Shown one piece after another: positions 18,007 to 25,901 of a DNA stretch of 40,589 bases. The notes below the pieces were generated by a model. The model did no database searches. It was not told the origin of the DNA and was given only the letters and a program-made list of their open reading frames with translations. Position numbers and translations under genes: made by a program. Numbering within the stretch: position 1 is the first letter of the stretch; every line of letters starts with the position of its first letter. Where the stretch lies: the NCBI RefSeq assembly GCF_022606465.1, contig NZ_JALBUF010000016.1, positions 1-40,589 on the forward strand, written 5' to 3'. The stretch comes from Sulfoacidibacillus ferrooxidans. Its GTDB lineage: Bacteria > Bacillota > Bacilli > Alicyclobacillales > SLC66.

Positions 18007-18846
18007 ATGAGAGACGAAAAAACTGAAACACATGTAAAGAAGCATGATGTAGTTTCCGATTATCTAGTACAAATCAATCAAGTACGCTTACTTCTTGACG
18101 AAGAAGAAGTAAGCCTGTCCCGTTTGGCATTAACCGGAGAGCAAACGGCAATGAATCAATTGATTGAAGCGAATCTAAGATTAGTTGTTTCTATTGCTAA
18201 GCGCTACAATGGACGAGGACTGGACTTTGAAGATGTAATACAAGAAGGGAATCTCGGCTTAATTAAGGCGGCACAAAAGTTTAATCCAAATTTAGGCTAT
18301 AAATTCAGTACGTATGCAGTGTGGTGGATTCAAGAATCCATTAAACGGGCAATGGCTAATAAATCAAAAATAGTACGCTTTCCTGCTCACGGATTCAATG
18401 ATTTTTTGAAACTACGAAAGATAGTTATATCTAGATTCTTAGAATACGGGAAATACCCCTCAAATAAGTGTCTTGCTGCAGAATTAGGGAGAAATATTGA
18501 GTATGTCACATTACTCAGGATATGGCTTAATGAACCAATGTCCATGGAAATGACATTGAGTGATGAAATGCCATTGCCACTTAAAGAAATGATACCGGAT
18601 CAAAAAATGGAAGATATCTTGGATACCTTAACTAAAAATGAACAGCAGCAGCAAATGATGGGTTTGTTAGAACAATTAACTGATAGAGAGCAAAAAATAT
18701 TACGACTGAGATATGGTTTTGATGGAAGAGAACCAATGACACTTGCAGGAACAGGAAGGGAATTAGGAATGACCAGGGAAGGAATTCGTCAAATTCAAAA
18801 CAAGGCATTAAGTAAACTCAGAATAATGATAAATAATGAGCATTAA
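18007..18846 (+). CDS. primary-like (group 2) sigma-70 factor under a fluoride riboswitch
   Basis: 279 aa. Region 2 (~52-121) has NLRLVVSIAKRYNGRGLDFE, then DVIQEGNLGLIKA and YAVWWIQESIKRAM (-10 recognition and melting). Region 3 spans ~125-190, and region 4 (~224-275) has LTDREQKILRLRYGF and GMTREGIRQIQNKALSKLR (-35 helix-turn-helix). Region 1.1 is absent, so this is a RpoD-like alternative factor, not the housekeeping one. GGAGGT precedes the ATG by 8 bases. The mRNA leader carries a fluoride aptamer and terminator, so the factor should be made when fluoride enters the cell. Its targets are unknown; the promoters in front of both units are candidates. The gene is lower in GC than its left neighbours. 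Confidence 0.92.
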   Translation: MRDEKTETHVKKHDVVSDYLVQINQVRLLLDEEEVSLSRLALTGEQTAMNQLIEANLRLVVSIAKRYNGRGLDFEDVIQEGNLGLIKAAQKFNPNLGYKFSTYAVWWIQESIKRAMANKSKIVRFPAHGFNDFLKLRKIVISRFLEYGKYPSNKCLAAELGRNIEYVTLLRIWLNEPMSMEMTLSDEMPLPLKEMIPDQKMEDILDTLTKNEQQQQMMGLLEQLTDREQKILRLRYGFDGREPMTLAGTGRELGMTREGIRQIQNKALSKLRIMINNEH

Positions 18847-18888
18847 CCTGACAATAAATAGGGTAAATAGATAGAAAATTTGTTATAT

Positions 18889-18919
18889 TACTCCAATATA
18901 TGATTTAATTATTGGAGTA
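18889..18919 (+). terminator. hairpin after the sigma-factor gene, possible terminator
   Basis: TACTCCAATA (18889-18898) pairs with TATTGGAGTA (18910-18919), 43 bases past the stop codon. The U-tract is poor (TGTTTATG), so termination is plausible but not certain. Confidence 0.5.
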
Positions 18920-18928
18920 TGTTTATGA

Positions 18929-19636
18929 ATTGAAATCGCACAGTTTGATATTTACAAACATAAAAATCCAGAGATTTTAGGAAATGATTACCAAGAAGGT
19001 GAACCGCTAGCATTATAAAATGTTTGAGAGTATGTCTTTTTTCGTGATCAATATACTAGTCGACATTGCAAAGAGTAATCGAAAGACAAGATTCTAAACG
19101 TCCAGCACATTGAAAGTCGAAAAACGGATGGAGATACGCCGGATAATCTCATTACTCGCAAGATTTCTTATTGTGATGCCAGTCACATGATGGTACTCCG
19201 TTGGTTTTTCTACAACGGGATATCAAACTAACTTCTGTCTATCTGACCAAGAATCAAATATGGAGTAGAAAAAAAGACATAAGATTGACGCACGTTGTAT
19301 TCGTGGAAATCCTTGCGCAACCAATAGAAACAATCTATCTATTCAACCAGGTTCGCGGAAAAAATCATCAGTTGCATAGCGATGGTTTTGAAAGAGGGAA
19401 TAAGGAAGGCAAACAAAAGTCCACGGTATCTATTTGGATTCCAATTGTTTGATAAGGTGCCTTATGAGGGTCAAGGATGGCTCGTTTTTGGTCGGCGTTT
19501 CAGTGAATATTTTGATTTGCGATTGCTAAACGAAACAAAGGTTCATACCAGAGCGAATGATAAGAAACTGGAGTTGTTAGAACGATCCCATACTTTTTTA
19601 GTAGAAAGGAGAGAAGATGTAGTCCTCTTCGCTTGA
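18929..19636 (+). pseudogene. IscB (RuvC-HNH OMEGA nuclease) remnant
   Basis: Pieces in shifting frames match the C-terminal two thirds of IscB: AQFDIYKHKNPEILGNDYQ, EYVFFRDQYTSRHCKE, the HNH motif KILNVQHIESRKTDGDTP and DNLIT, then LFDKVPYEGQGWLVFGRR, FDLRLLNETKVH and KKLELLERSHTFLVERRE. The zinc finger is damaged (CDASH) and several stops interrupt it. The N-terminal RuvC I part and any upstream omega RNA are missing. It occupies nearly all the space between the sigma-factor gene and the second riboswitch, so the two fluoride units may once have been closer together. Confidence 0.85.
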
Positions 19637-19693
19637 AGAAGCCGGAGTCTCTTACGCTGAAATACGATGATATAAGAAATATTCACTAATGAA

Positions 19694-19722
19694 TTGACAG
19701 ATCCGCAAGTGATGATTATTCT
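19694..19722 (+). promoter_or_regulatory. promoter of the second fluoride-riboswitch unit
   Basis: TTGACA (19694-19699), a 17-base spacer and TATTCT (19717-19722); the aptamer starts 18 bases on. Spacing is the same as in the first unit. Confidence 0.7.
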
Positions 19723-19739
19723 AATAATAATAGTGAATA

Positions 19740-19784
19740 GCGATGGAGCTCGCGTATAGCCTATTAAATAGGATGATAGCCCCT
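19740..19784 (+). promoter_or_regulatory. second fluoride-type riboswitch aptamer, divergent
   Basis: GCGATGGAGCTCGC is shared base for base with the first aptamer, followed by P3 (CCTATTAAATAGG, 19760-19772) and ATGATAGCCCCT. P1 is GCG with CGC. P2 would be GGAGC (19745-19749) with GCCCC (19779-19783) and contains one A-C mismatch; the conserved AUAAC junction reads TATAG. It is clearly a relative of the 17.9-kb leader, but with departures in conserved places; it could have weaker or altered ligand binding. It leads into the zinc-ribbon and membrane-protein genes. Confidence 0.7.
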
Positions 19785-19826
19785 AAAAAACTTTGCCTAG
19801 GGTAATTATGCAAAGCTTTTAGGGGC
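19779..19826 (+). terminator. expression platform of the second riboswitch (conditional terminator)
   Basis: GCCCCTAAAA (19779-19788) and CTTTGC (19791-19796) pair with GCAAAG (19810-19815) and TTTTAGGGGC (19817-19826); AATTTGTATTT follows. As in the first unit, the 5' arm overlaps aptamer stem P2. Confidence 0.8.
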
Positions 19827-19872
19827 AATTTGTATTTGCATTAATAAAGTGAGTAAAGGGGTAATGATACAA

Positions 19873-20064
19873 ATGAATAGTAAGCATTGGGAATTCAAAT
19901 CAATATGCCCAAAATGCGATCATGTTTCAACCCACTCATCACCAATAGGAGAAGTTGTTGTACGCATTCATTGCGAACATTGTTCACACGGTTACGAGTA
20001 CACGCATGTGATTATAGAACATAAAGAAGTAGAAGATATAGGAGAAGAAGCGATTGATGAATAA
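19873..20064 (+). CDS. 63-aa zinc-ribbon-like protein of the second fluoride unit
   Basis: ATG 19873 (MNSKHWEFKS) is preferred because AAAGGGGT lies 10 bases upstream; the frame also extends to a GTG at 19849. Two CxxC pairs (CPKC and CEHC) about 25 residues apart suggest one zinc ribbon, followed by an acidic tail (KEVEDIGEEAIDE). It is first in the transcript after the second riboswitch, 33 bases before the large membrane protein. I do not recognise a named family. A small regulatory or adaptor role is possible but is only inferred from the fold and position. Confidence 0.75.
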   Translation: MNSKHWEFKSICPKCDHVSTHSSPIGEVVVRIHCEHCSHGYEYTHVIIEHKEVEDIGEEAIDE

Positions 20065-20097
20065 TAGCGATGATACTCATGCAGGAGGGATACTAGA

Positions 20098-21831
20098 TTG
20101 CCGTATTATTTATTAAAATACTTAAGTCCTCTCACAGTCGAACAATTTTATTCTTCATTATTGCTAACCATAGGAATCATTGGTATCTGCGTAATTTTTA
20201 TAAGTTTGCTGCTTTTCTTTTTAAAAAAAAACAAACAATTTAGTGGTCTGTCTCGGACATCTCAAAATTTCCAAAACAATAACAAGAGTACCTCTGTACC
20301 TGTGGGTCGATGGATTTTATGGTATGGATTAGCCAGTTTTTGGTTAGTTGATGCTATATTACAAATACAGCCACCCATGTCTAGTAGTATGTTTGTTGAT
20401 ATGGTAGTAGCTCCAGTATTACAAGGCGAACCCACTTGGTATTTACGTACCTTAGGACAAGGAATTCAGTTGTGGACGAATCATCAAATAGCATCGGCTG
20501 TTTTTGCCGCTGTGATCCAACTGGCTATTGCAGTCTTTCTATTTTTAGGAAAGGATCGGAGGATAGGCAAAATAGGATTATGGATTTCTATTGCATGGAG
20601 TTTGGTGGTATGGACGTTAGGAGAAGGTATGGGCGGTATTCTTTCAGGCAGCCCTACTTTTATTACAGGAAGTCCTGGATCAGTCATTCTATACATTGTA
20701 GCTGCAGTCCTGCTATTATTACCTATTTCACGGTGGGAGGATGGGGGAATTCACCGAAGAATAGGGAAATGGATCAGCCTCTTTTGGGTTATGACTGTAG
20801 TTTGGCAAGTATTACCTAGCGATGGTTTTTGGACGTGGCAGGGTTTGAGTAGTGGTATTTTTGAAAATACATTTGAAACACCGCAGCCACCATTTATATT
20901 AATGCCAATCCAGATCTTTTCACATCTTGTAGAACAACATCCCATCCTATGGAATGGATTTTTTGTGTTGATGATGCTTATGTTAGCCGTTGGATATTTA
21001 TTTACAACATGCAAACGATGTACGTGGATGTTAACTGTATTTTGGCTATTTTTTACTTGGTGGGTTGGTCAAGATTTCGGTGTCGTAGGTGGTGTGGGGA
21101 CTGACCCTAATATTTCTCCTATGGTAGCTCTGGTGATTTACTCTGCTTGGTATGTAGAAAGACCGATTACAGACTACAATCAGTTACATTTATTTTTACG
21201 TATGACAAAAAGGGTACGTACATATAAAATGTGGATACGGCAGCATCCGCGAGTAATCTATGGAACATTTACACTATTTTCTGTGCTGCTGCTATTTACA
21301 AGTTATACGGTAGCTCCTGCGATTGCATCCAATGGAATTACAATTAAAAGTATTCAAGCGTATCAAAAATCTAGGCAATCTTTTTCAACAAAAAATTTGA
21401 CTGAGCGTTTTATGCGGATCAATACGAAAAATCACCGTGTATATTTTCAATTGACAGCAACGACCACGCCGCTGGGTGATGTGGACTTTGATGGATTTGC
21501 TAATGGATACTTACAAGTTGTAGTCCCAGTCGGCTGGAACGTTGATGTAACATTTAAAAATAATCAATCGTTAGTGATCAATAGTGCCATGATTGTACCC
21601 TTACATGAGATCCAAGGAGGAGCATTTACACCTGCTTTTAAAAATGCATACACCCCCCATCCAACGATAGGAATCGGAACGAATGAAGTAAGTACATTTC
21701 AATTTATGGCTAATAGGGCAGGGTTGTATGCAATCGTCTCTGCAGTACCTGATGGTCAAACGGATTCAGGGTTATGGGCGCGTTTTGATGTATCTACAAG
21801 GACAAAGATCCCTTATATCGTTGCTAAATAA
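20098..21831 (+). CDS. multi-TM membrane protein with C-terminal sulfocyanin-like domain lacking copper ligands
   Basis: 577 aa from TTG 20098 (GGAGGG site 8 bases upstream). About ten hydrophobic helices lie between 20 and 410, including GEGMGGILSG and TGSPGSVILYIVAA, a pattern I associate with uncharacterised bacterial membrane proteins that carry no name. Residues ~450-568 follow the sulfocyanin/cupredoxin pattern: VVVPVGWNVDVTFKNNQ, then INSAMIVP, and AIVSAVPDGQTDSGLW. Sulfocyanins coordinate one type 1 copper by His-Cys-His-Met; here the aligned positions read Asn495, Ser548, Gln554 and Leu559, so copper binding is not expected. By topology the domain should face outward. Expression should depend on the divergent fluoride-type riboswitch 0.3 kb upstream. 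A role in sensing, binding or ion handling under fluoride stress is inference. Confidence 0.85.
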   Translation: MPYYLLKYLSPLTVEQFYSSLLLTIGIIGICVIFISLLLFFLKKNKQFSGLSRTSQNFQNNNKSTSVPVGRWILWYGLASFWLVDAILQIQPPMSSSMFVDMVVAPVLQGEPTWYLRTLGQGIQLWTNHQIASAVFAAVIQLAIAVFLFLGKDRRIGKIGLWISIAWSLVVWTLGEGMGGILSGSPTFITGSPGSVILYIVAAVLLLLPISRWEDGGIHRRIGKWISLFWVMTVVWQVLPSDGFWTWQGLSSGIFENTFETPQPPFILMPIQIFSHLVEQHPILWNGFFVLMMLMLAVGYLFTTCKRCTWMLTVFWLFFTWWVGQDFGVVGGVGTDPNISPMVALVIYSAWYVERPITDYNQLHLFLRMTKRVRTYKMWIRQHPRVIYGTFTLFSVLLLFTSYTVAPAIASNGITIKSIQAYQKSRQSFSTKNLTERFMRINTKNHRVYFQLTATTTPLGDVDFDGFANGYLQVVVPVGWNVDVTFKNNQSLVINSAMIVPLHEIQGGAFTPAFKNAYTPHPTIGIGTNEVSTFQFMANRAGLYAIVSAVPDGQTDSGLWARFDVSTRTKIPYIVAK

Positions 21832-22000
21832 CCTACATTGCAATGGATACTTTAAGGTTGGCTACTTGAATTTACGATCATAATGAACTTGGTGGGAAAG
21901 TGCATATACGAAGAACTTTGAAAGTAGAGTAACACTCTCTGAGCAATTGAAATGACAAAGATGTCATTTATACTATAGCGTGTCAAGGAGGACAATAGGC

Positions 22001-23062
22001 ATGAAGGATACTGCTAGTTTTCTTAACACGTACTACTTAAGTCTTTTTGAATTGGTAGGTGCTATCGTCTTTTTGGTGATTTTCAAAGTAGTGATGCTAT
22101 TGGTCATGGAAAAAATGTCAAAATCATTAGCTGATAACTCACATCCTGAAGATTTGAAGGCTAAAAAAAAGGCAATTCACATACCGGTACAATACCGAAT
22201 GATCAAACATAGCATTGCTACATTTTTGTTGATCAGTGGACTTTTACAGATTCGTCCTAGCATCCTTTTTATCCAACCATCTACGTGGCTTGTGCATCAG
22301 CAGATGGGAGTTGGATCCGCATATGATACATTTCTCACTTTCTTTATGCATCACGGGATGTGGATTAATATCTGGTCAGTGGTCATTCAACTTTCACTTG
22401 CAGGACTCTTATGGTCGTTTCGTCAAGTGACCATTACGCGAATCATGGGTGGGTTCGTGTTTCTTTTTGGTCTTTTTACTTGGGTATATGCTGAAGATCT
22501 CGGACGAATAGGCGCCCCCAACCCGACCTTTTTGGCTGGATCGCCTGGCACGGGAATACTGCTTGCAATCACGGTTGCGTTATTATGGATTCCGTTAAAT
22601 AGTTGGCGCACACTCCTTATGCGCGACCTGGTCGTCTATGTCAATGCAGGATATTGGTTTTTATTTGGCATTGTTCAATGGCTACCATTTCATTCATTTT
22701 GGTCAGGAAAAGGATACCAGATAATGATTGCACTTCATCCTGTTCATACGCCGGTATGGCTATTCCGTTTGTTTGCACAAGTGAATCTGTGGGGAATGCA
22801 TCATGGCGGGATCGCGACATTTATGCTGGGGATCATCGCACTGGGATTAGCTGTTATGTGGCTGTTTACTAAATGGCGCTCAGGACTTACAGGATTTGTC
22901 GCAAGTATCACATGGATGATTTTGTTTGTTTTGTGGATCGTTTTTCAAAGTGCGGGATTTCGCGGAGCATTTGCATTGGCATTTGGACCCCAACCCCTAT
23001 TGGCCATCTGGGTAGCCGTATCTTTTCTTTTTTATTCTAGAGAAAAAATCCCTCAACACTGA
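22001..23062 (+). CDS. multi-TM membrane protein, paralogue of the 20098 product without the cupredoxin tail
   Basis: 353 aa from ATG 22001, preferred over an upstream GTG because AAGGAGG lies 9 bases ahead. It has 8-9 hydrophobic helices. ISGLLQIRPSILF, VYAEDLGRIGAPNP and FLAGSPGTGILLAI match LVDAILQIQPPMS, TLGEGMGGILSG and FITGSPGSVILYI of the preceding gene, so the two are paralogues. The cupredoxin domain is absent. The 169-base gap to the first gene holds no clear terminator, so it may be read through or have its own promoter. Function is unknown; pairing with its neighbour in one complex is plausible. Confidence 0.8.
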   Translation: MKDTASFLNTYYLSLFELVGAIVFLVIFKVVMLLVMEKMSKSLADNSHPEDLKAKKKAIHIPVQYRMIKHSIATFLLISGLLQIRPSILFIQPSTWLVHQQMGVGSAYDTFLTFFMHHGMWINIWSVVIQLSLAGLLWSFRQVTITRIMGGFVFLFGLFTWVYAEDLGRIGAPNPTFLAGSPGTGILLAITVALLWIPLNSWRTLLMRDLVVYVNAGYWFLFGIVQWLPFHSFWSGKGYQIMIALHPVHTPVWLFRLFAQVNLWGMHHGGIATFMLGIIALGLAVMWLFTKWRSGLTGFVASITWMILFVLWIVFQSAGFRGAFALAFGPQPLLAIWVAVSFLFYSREKIPQH

Positions 23063-23122
23063 TTCATTTCACCTCGTGTTAAGGAATTGATCAACGCTAA
23101 TTTTTTTGATTGATTTTTATCA

Positions 23123-23195
23123 AATGCGCCGTAAAACTCCTTGATTCATCTATGGGGATATAAGGCGCTCGCCGTCAGGCGAATCTTTTCTTTTT
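23123..23195 (+). repeat. 73-base repeat with a nested hairpin, copy 1
   Basis: AATGCGCCGTAAA...GGGGATATAAGGCGCTC, then GTCAGG-GAATCTTTTC and TTTTT. A second copy is at 28277-28349, conserved outside the hairpin loop. GCGCC pairs with GGCGC around an inner stem. It is probably a non-autonomous IS200/IS605 end, since it sits next to the left end of such an element, but the second copy has no transposase nearby. Confidence 0.65.
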
Positions 23196-23198
23196 CCT

Positions 23199-23235
23199 CC
23201 AAACAATAGATAACATTTTTGTATCTACTGTTTGG
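23199..23235. repeat. hairpin at the left end of the IS605 element
   Basis: CCAAACAATAGATA (23199-23212) pairs with TATCTACTGTTTGG (23222-23235) apart from one mismatch. It is placed 30-60 bases before tnpA, as the TnpA-recognised left-end hairpin of IS200/IS605 elements would be. It might also act as terminator for the preceding gene. Confidence 0.55.
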
Positions 23236-23262
23236 CGCTATACTAGTTTGTGGTGATTCATC

Positions 23263-23661
23263 CTGAGTAGAGATGTTGATTCAAACCACAATGTCACGTT
23301 CGATTGTAAATACCATGTTGTCTTTTGCCCGGAGTATCGCCGTAAAGTGCTTGCTGAACCCATTGACGAAAGGTTAAAGGCGTTGCTTTGGGAAAAGTCA
23401 ACGGACATTCAGGCTGAAATCGTTGACATGGACATCATGTCTGATCATGTTCACCTTCTCATCAAGTGCGATTCGCAATACGGGATTCACAAAGTCATTA
23501 AACAACTCATGGAATACACGTCCAAAGTTCTTCGTGATGAATTCAAATCCATCAAAAGTCGCTTGCCTTCCCTGTGGACGAATGCCTATTTTGTCGCTAC
23601 AGTAGACACTGTTCAACTGGATGTGATCAAGAAGTATATCGAAGAGCAGAAATTCAGGTGA
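23263..23661 (+). CDS. tnpA: IS200/IS605 Y1 transposase TnpA
   Basis: The frame gives NHNVTFDCKYHVVFCPEYRR, then MSDHVHLLIKC with the HUH motif (H-V-H) and IKKYIEEQKFR, where the Tyr is the nucleophile that cuts single-stranded DNA ends. The catalytic residues are all present and the frame is uninterrupted, so this copy could be active. The start is uncertain: a stop lies at 23254-23256 and the only plausible codon before the conserved part is CTG 23263 (or ATC 23260); GTG 23347 would remove conserved residues. It is followed by a broken tnpB. Confidence 0.8.
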   Translation: MSRDVDSNHNVTFDCKYHVVFCPEYRRKVLAEPIDERLKALLWEKSTDIQAEIVDMDIMSDHVHLLIKCDSQYGIHKVIKQLMEYTSKVLRDEFKSIKSRLPSLWTNAYFVATVDTVQLDVIKKYIEEQKFR

Positions 23662-23665
23662 GACC

Positions 23666-24745
23666 ATGCGAAAAGCGTATAAGTATAGACTCTATCCTAC
23701 GAAAGCGTAAGAAGAGAACATCCAGTTTACCTTAGAACGATGTCGCTTGCTCTACAATCGTTTGCTTGACGAACGGCGTTTCGCCTATAAAACGGACAAG
23801 ACTACGCTGAATGACTATGATCAGGCTAATACGCTAAATGAGCGCAAAAAGTACATTCCAACACTAAAACAGGTTCATTCGCAGGTGTTACAAGATGTGG
23901 TGAAACGACTCGACCAAGCATTTCAAGCCTTTTTTCGTCGTGTAAAGGCAGGTGAAACGCCTGGGTATCCACGTTTCAAATCAGCAGGACGATATGACTC
24001 TTTCACGTACCCACAGGGTGGCTATGCGATCCATGGTCATCAATGAACACTCTCAAAGATTGGCGAAGTGAAAATGAAACATCATCGCCAGCCACAAGGA
24101 AAAATAAAAACCTGTACTGTCATGGTGAAAAACGGTAAGTATTGCGCCAGTCTGTCATGCGAAGTGGAGCTGAATTCCTTGCCAGAATCGAATGCCACCG
24201 TTGGGATCGATCTTGGGGTCAAGCATCTTGCGATTACGTCCGATGAGGATTTTTACGAACAGCCAAAATTCCTGCGCGAATCCGAACGAACATTGCATAG
24301 AAAGCAACGATCCGTATCACGCAAGAAGAAGGGGTCTATTCGTCGTCGCAAAGCCGTTAGAGAGCTAGCGAGATTGCATGAGCATATCGCGAATCAAAGC
24401 AGGGACTACGCGCACAAAGTGTCTAAAAAACTAGTCCGTGGCTATGGACTCATTGCTTTTGAACATCTGAACGTGCAAGGAATGGTGAAAAATCACCACT
24501 TTGCCAAAAGCATCGTTGATGCGTCTTGGCATCAACTCGTACAGTACACCACGTAAAAAGCGGAAGAAGCTGGTCGTCGTGTCGTGCTAGTCGATCCCAA
24601 AAACACAAGTCAACTCTGCTCGAATTGCGGGGAAATCGTTCCTAAGAAACTGTCTGAGCGTGTACACAGGTGCAATCATGGTGGCTATGTTCAGGATCGG
24701 GACGTAACCGCGGCACAAAACATCTTGAAACGTGCGTTAGACTAG
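23666..24745 (+). pseudogene. tnpB: TnpB (RNA-guided nuclease), interrupted
   Basis: Begins MRKAYKYRLYPTKA at ATG 23666, then meets TAA at codon 15. A frameshift or stop at 24044-24046 (YAIHGHQ*) and another TAA at 24554-24556 (YTT*KAEEAG) split the rest. The RuvC acids are recognisable in VGIDLGVKHL, LIAFEHLNVQ and VQDRDVTAAQN. The zinc finger is half lost (CSNCG kept, second pair reads CNHGG). The protein is therefore inactive, though the neighbouring tnpA and right end look intact. Confidence 0.88.
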
Positions 24746-24835
24746 TATGTTGACATGGCTTGGACTGAGCTTTCAGAATGTAACGTAAGCGGTTGCGTCA
24801 TGCGTGTGCTGAGAAGCCCCATGGGGAGTGGTCAC
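24746..24835 (+). ncRNA. IS605 right end with probable guide-RNA scaffold
   Basis: The region after the tnpB stop ends AGAAGCCCCATGGGGAGTGG and TCAC. The final CATGGGGAGTGGTCAC is shared with 6988-7003 and both arms of 12896-12935, defining one right-end family. The bases from 24836 (AATAGGTACCTCAGACTATT) would be the guide. The CcdC gene starts 52 bases later. Confidence 0.55.
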
Positions 24836-24886
24836 AATAGGTACCTCAGACTATTGATGGACTAATAATAAGGAGATGAGGGTATT

Positions 24887-25369
24887 TTGTTTTCTTTATC
24901 TACTCATATGTTGCAATTGATCAGTATGATCGCGATCATCGTGGGTGCCTTGATCGTGATCGTAATTCGCCTGCAAGCGGCTAAAAAACCCACTTCGACG
25001 ATGAAAATTATTATGCCACCGCTTGGAATGATAACCGGTTTTTTGATGTTTCTAGTTCCTGATATCAGAATTCCTTGGACGTACGCACTGATTACTTTTC
25101 TTGTTGGATGCTTTTTTTCCATACCTTTAATTTATACGTCTCATATGAAAAAAGTAGATGGTGACATCTATTTAAAAAGGTCGCCAACTTTTATCTTTGT
25201 ATTGTTAACGTTACTGATTATTCGTCTTGCGTTGGATAGCTACATTGGGACACTTGTAACAATTGCACAAACAGGAGGGATGTTTTTCATTTTGGCATTT
25301 GGCATGTTGTTACCGTGGCGAGTTGCAATGTTATTACGATATAAAAAATTTCTTAGACATAGTCAGTAA
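24887..25369 (+). CDS. ccdC: CcdC-family membrane protein (cytochrome c biogenesis-linked)
   Basis: 160 aa from TTG 24887, with AAGGAGATG about 8 bases upstream. Five hydrophobic segments. The C-terminal YLKRSPTFIFVLL, then IRLALDSYIGTL and FGMLLPWRVAMLLRYKKF match the CcdC/DUF1453 family. In Bacillus, ccdC neighbours cytochrome c maturation genes, but it is not required for maturation and its biochemistry is unknown. Here it stands alone, just behind an IS605 right end, so its native promoter may be lost or replaced. Confidence 0.8.
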   Translation: MFSLSTHMLQLISMIAIIVGALIVIVIRLQAAKKPTSTMKIIMPPLGMITGFLMFLVPDIRIPWTYALITFLVGCFFSIPLIYTSHMKKVDGDIYLKRSPTFIFVLLTLLIIRLALDSYIGTLVTIAQTGGMFFILAFGMLLPWRVAMLLRYKKFLRHSQ

Positions 25370-25901
25370 CATGTCTTTCCGCTTAAACTTCAAAATTAGA
25401 TTTGAGTCTTTATACCTAATCTAGTAATTATCACCTAGAAATATCCGCGGTGATGTGAAACGGATAATAAAAATAGATAAAGTGGGTATTTAAGGTTGAG
25501 TGGTGGCCAGAATTCAGTCTCTTTTCGTGCTGAGTATGGCCCTATTACATCACTCTCACTTCGGGAGACGTTATATAGATAAATGCGGTTTAAAAGGAGC
25601 GCGCAGATTCCCATGGTTGCCACAGGCTGCTACCAATCCTTAGATCGGATTAGATTCCTACCAAGTGCGTATAGCAGGGTCTGAATGAACATCTCTGCGA
25701 TTTTAATCCATTGATTCCGCATTGTCTCCATCCGTCCTGATTTCATCAAAAGAATTTTTTAGCAACAAAGAAACAAGCCCTTTATTTTACATATACATAG
25801 GGCGAGGGACGAGAAATGTACATATACTCACAAGATGACGGTAGAATGGCCATTGAGAAAAGGAACGTCACCAAACACATGAAATGCAGGGAGTGAGGTC
25901 A
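25370..25901. other. intergenic stretch, no gene supported
   Basis: About 0.5 kb. A minus-strand frame across 25435-25760 could be the eroded tail of a transposase, but no motif is clear enough to name. Nothing else was recognised. Confidence 0.35.

Noticed and set aside
20098-21831. Membrane protein as a sulfocyanin-linked terminal oxidase subunit
   Set aside because: None of the heme-ligand histidine patterns of heme-copper oxidases is visible in the helices, and the cupredoxin part lacks its copper ligands.
23123-23195. Nested-stem repeat as a riboswitch
   Set aside because: It does not match an aptamer class I know; the inner hairpin varies between copies and both copies lie beside mobile or duplicated DNA, which fits a mobile-element end better.
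25435-25623. Minus-strand frame as a small gene
   Set aside because: No ribosome binding site and no recognisable motif; at best an eroded transposase tail.
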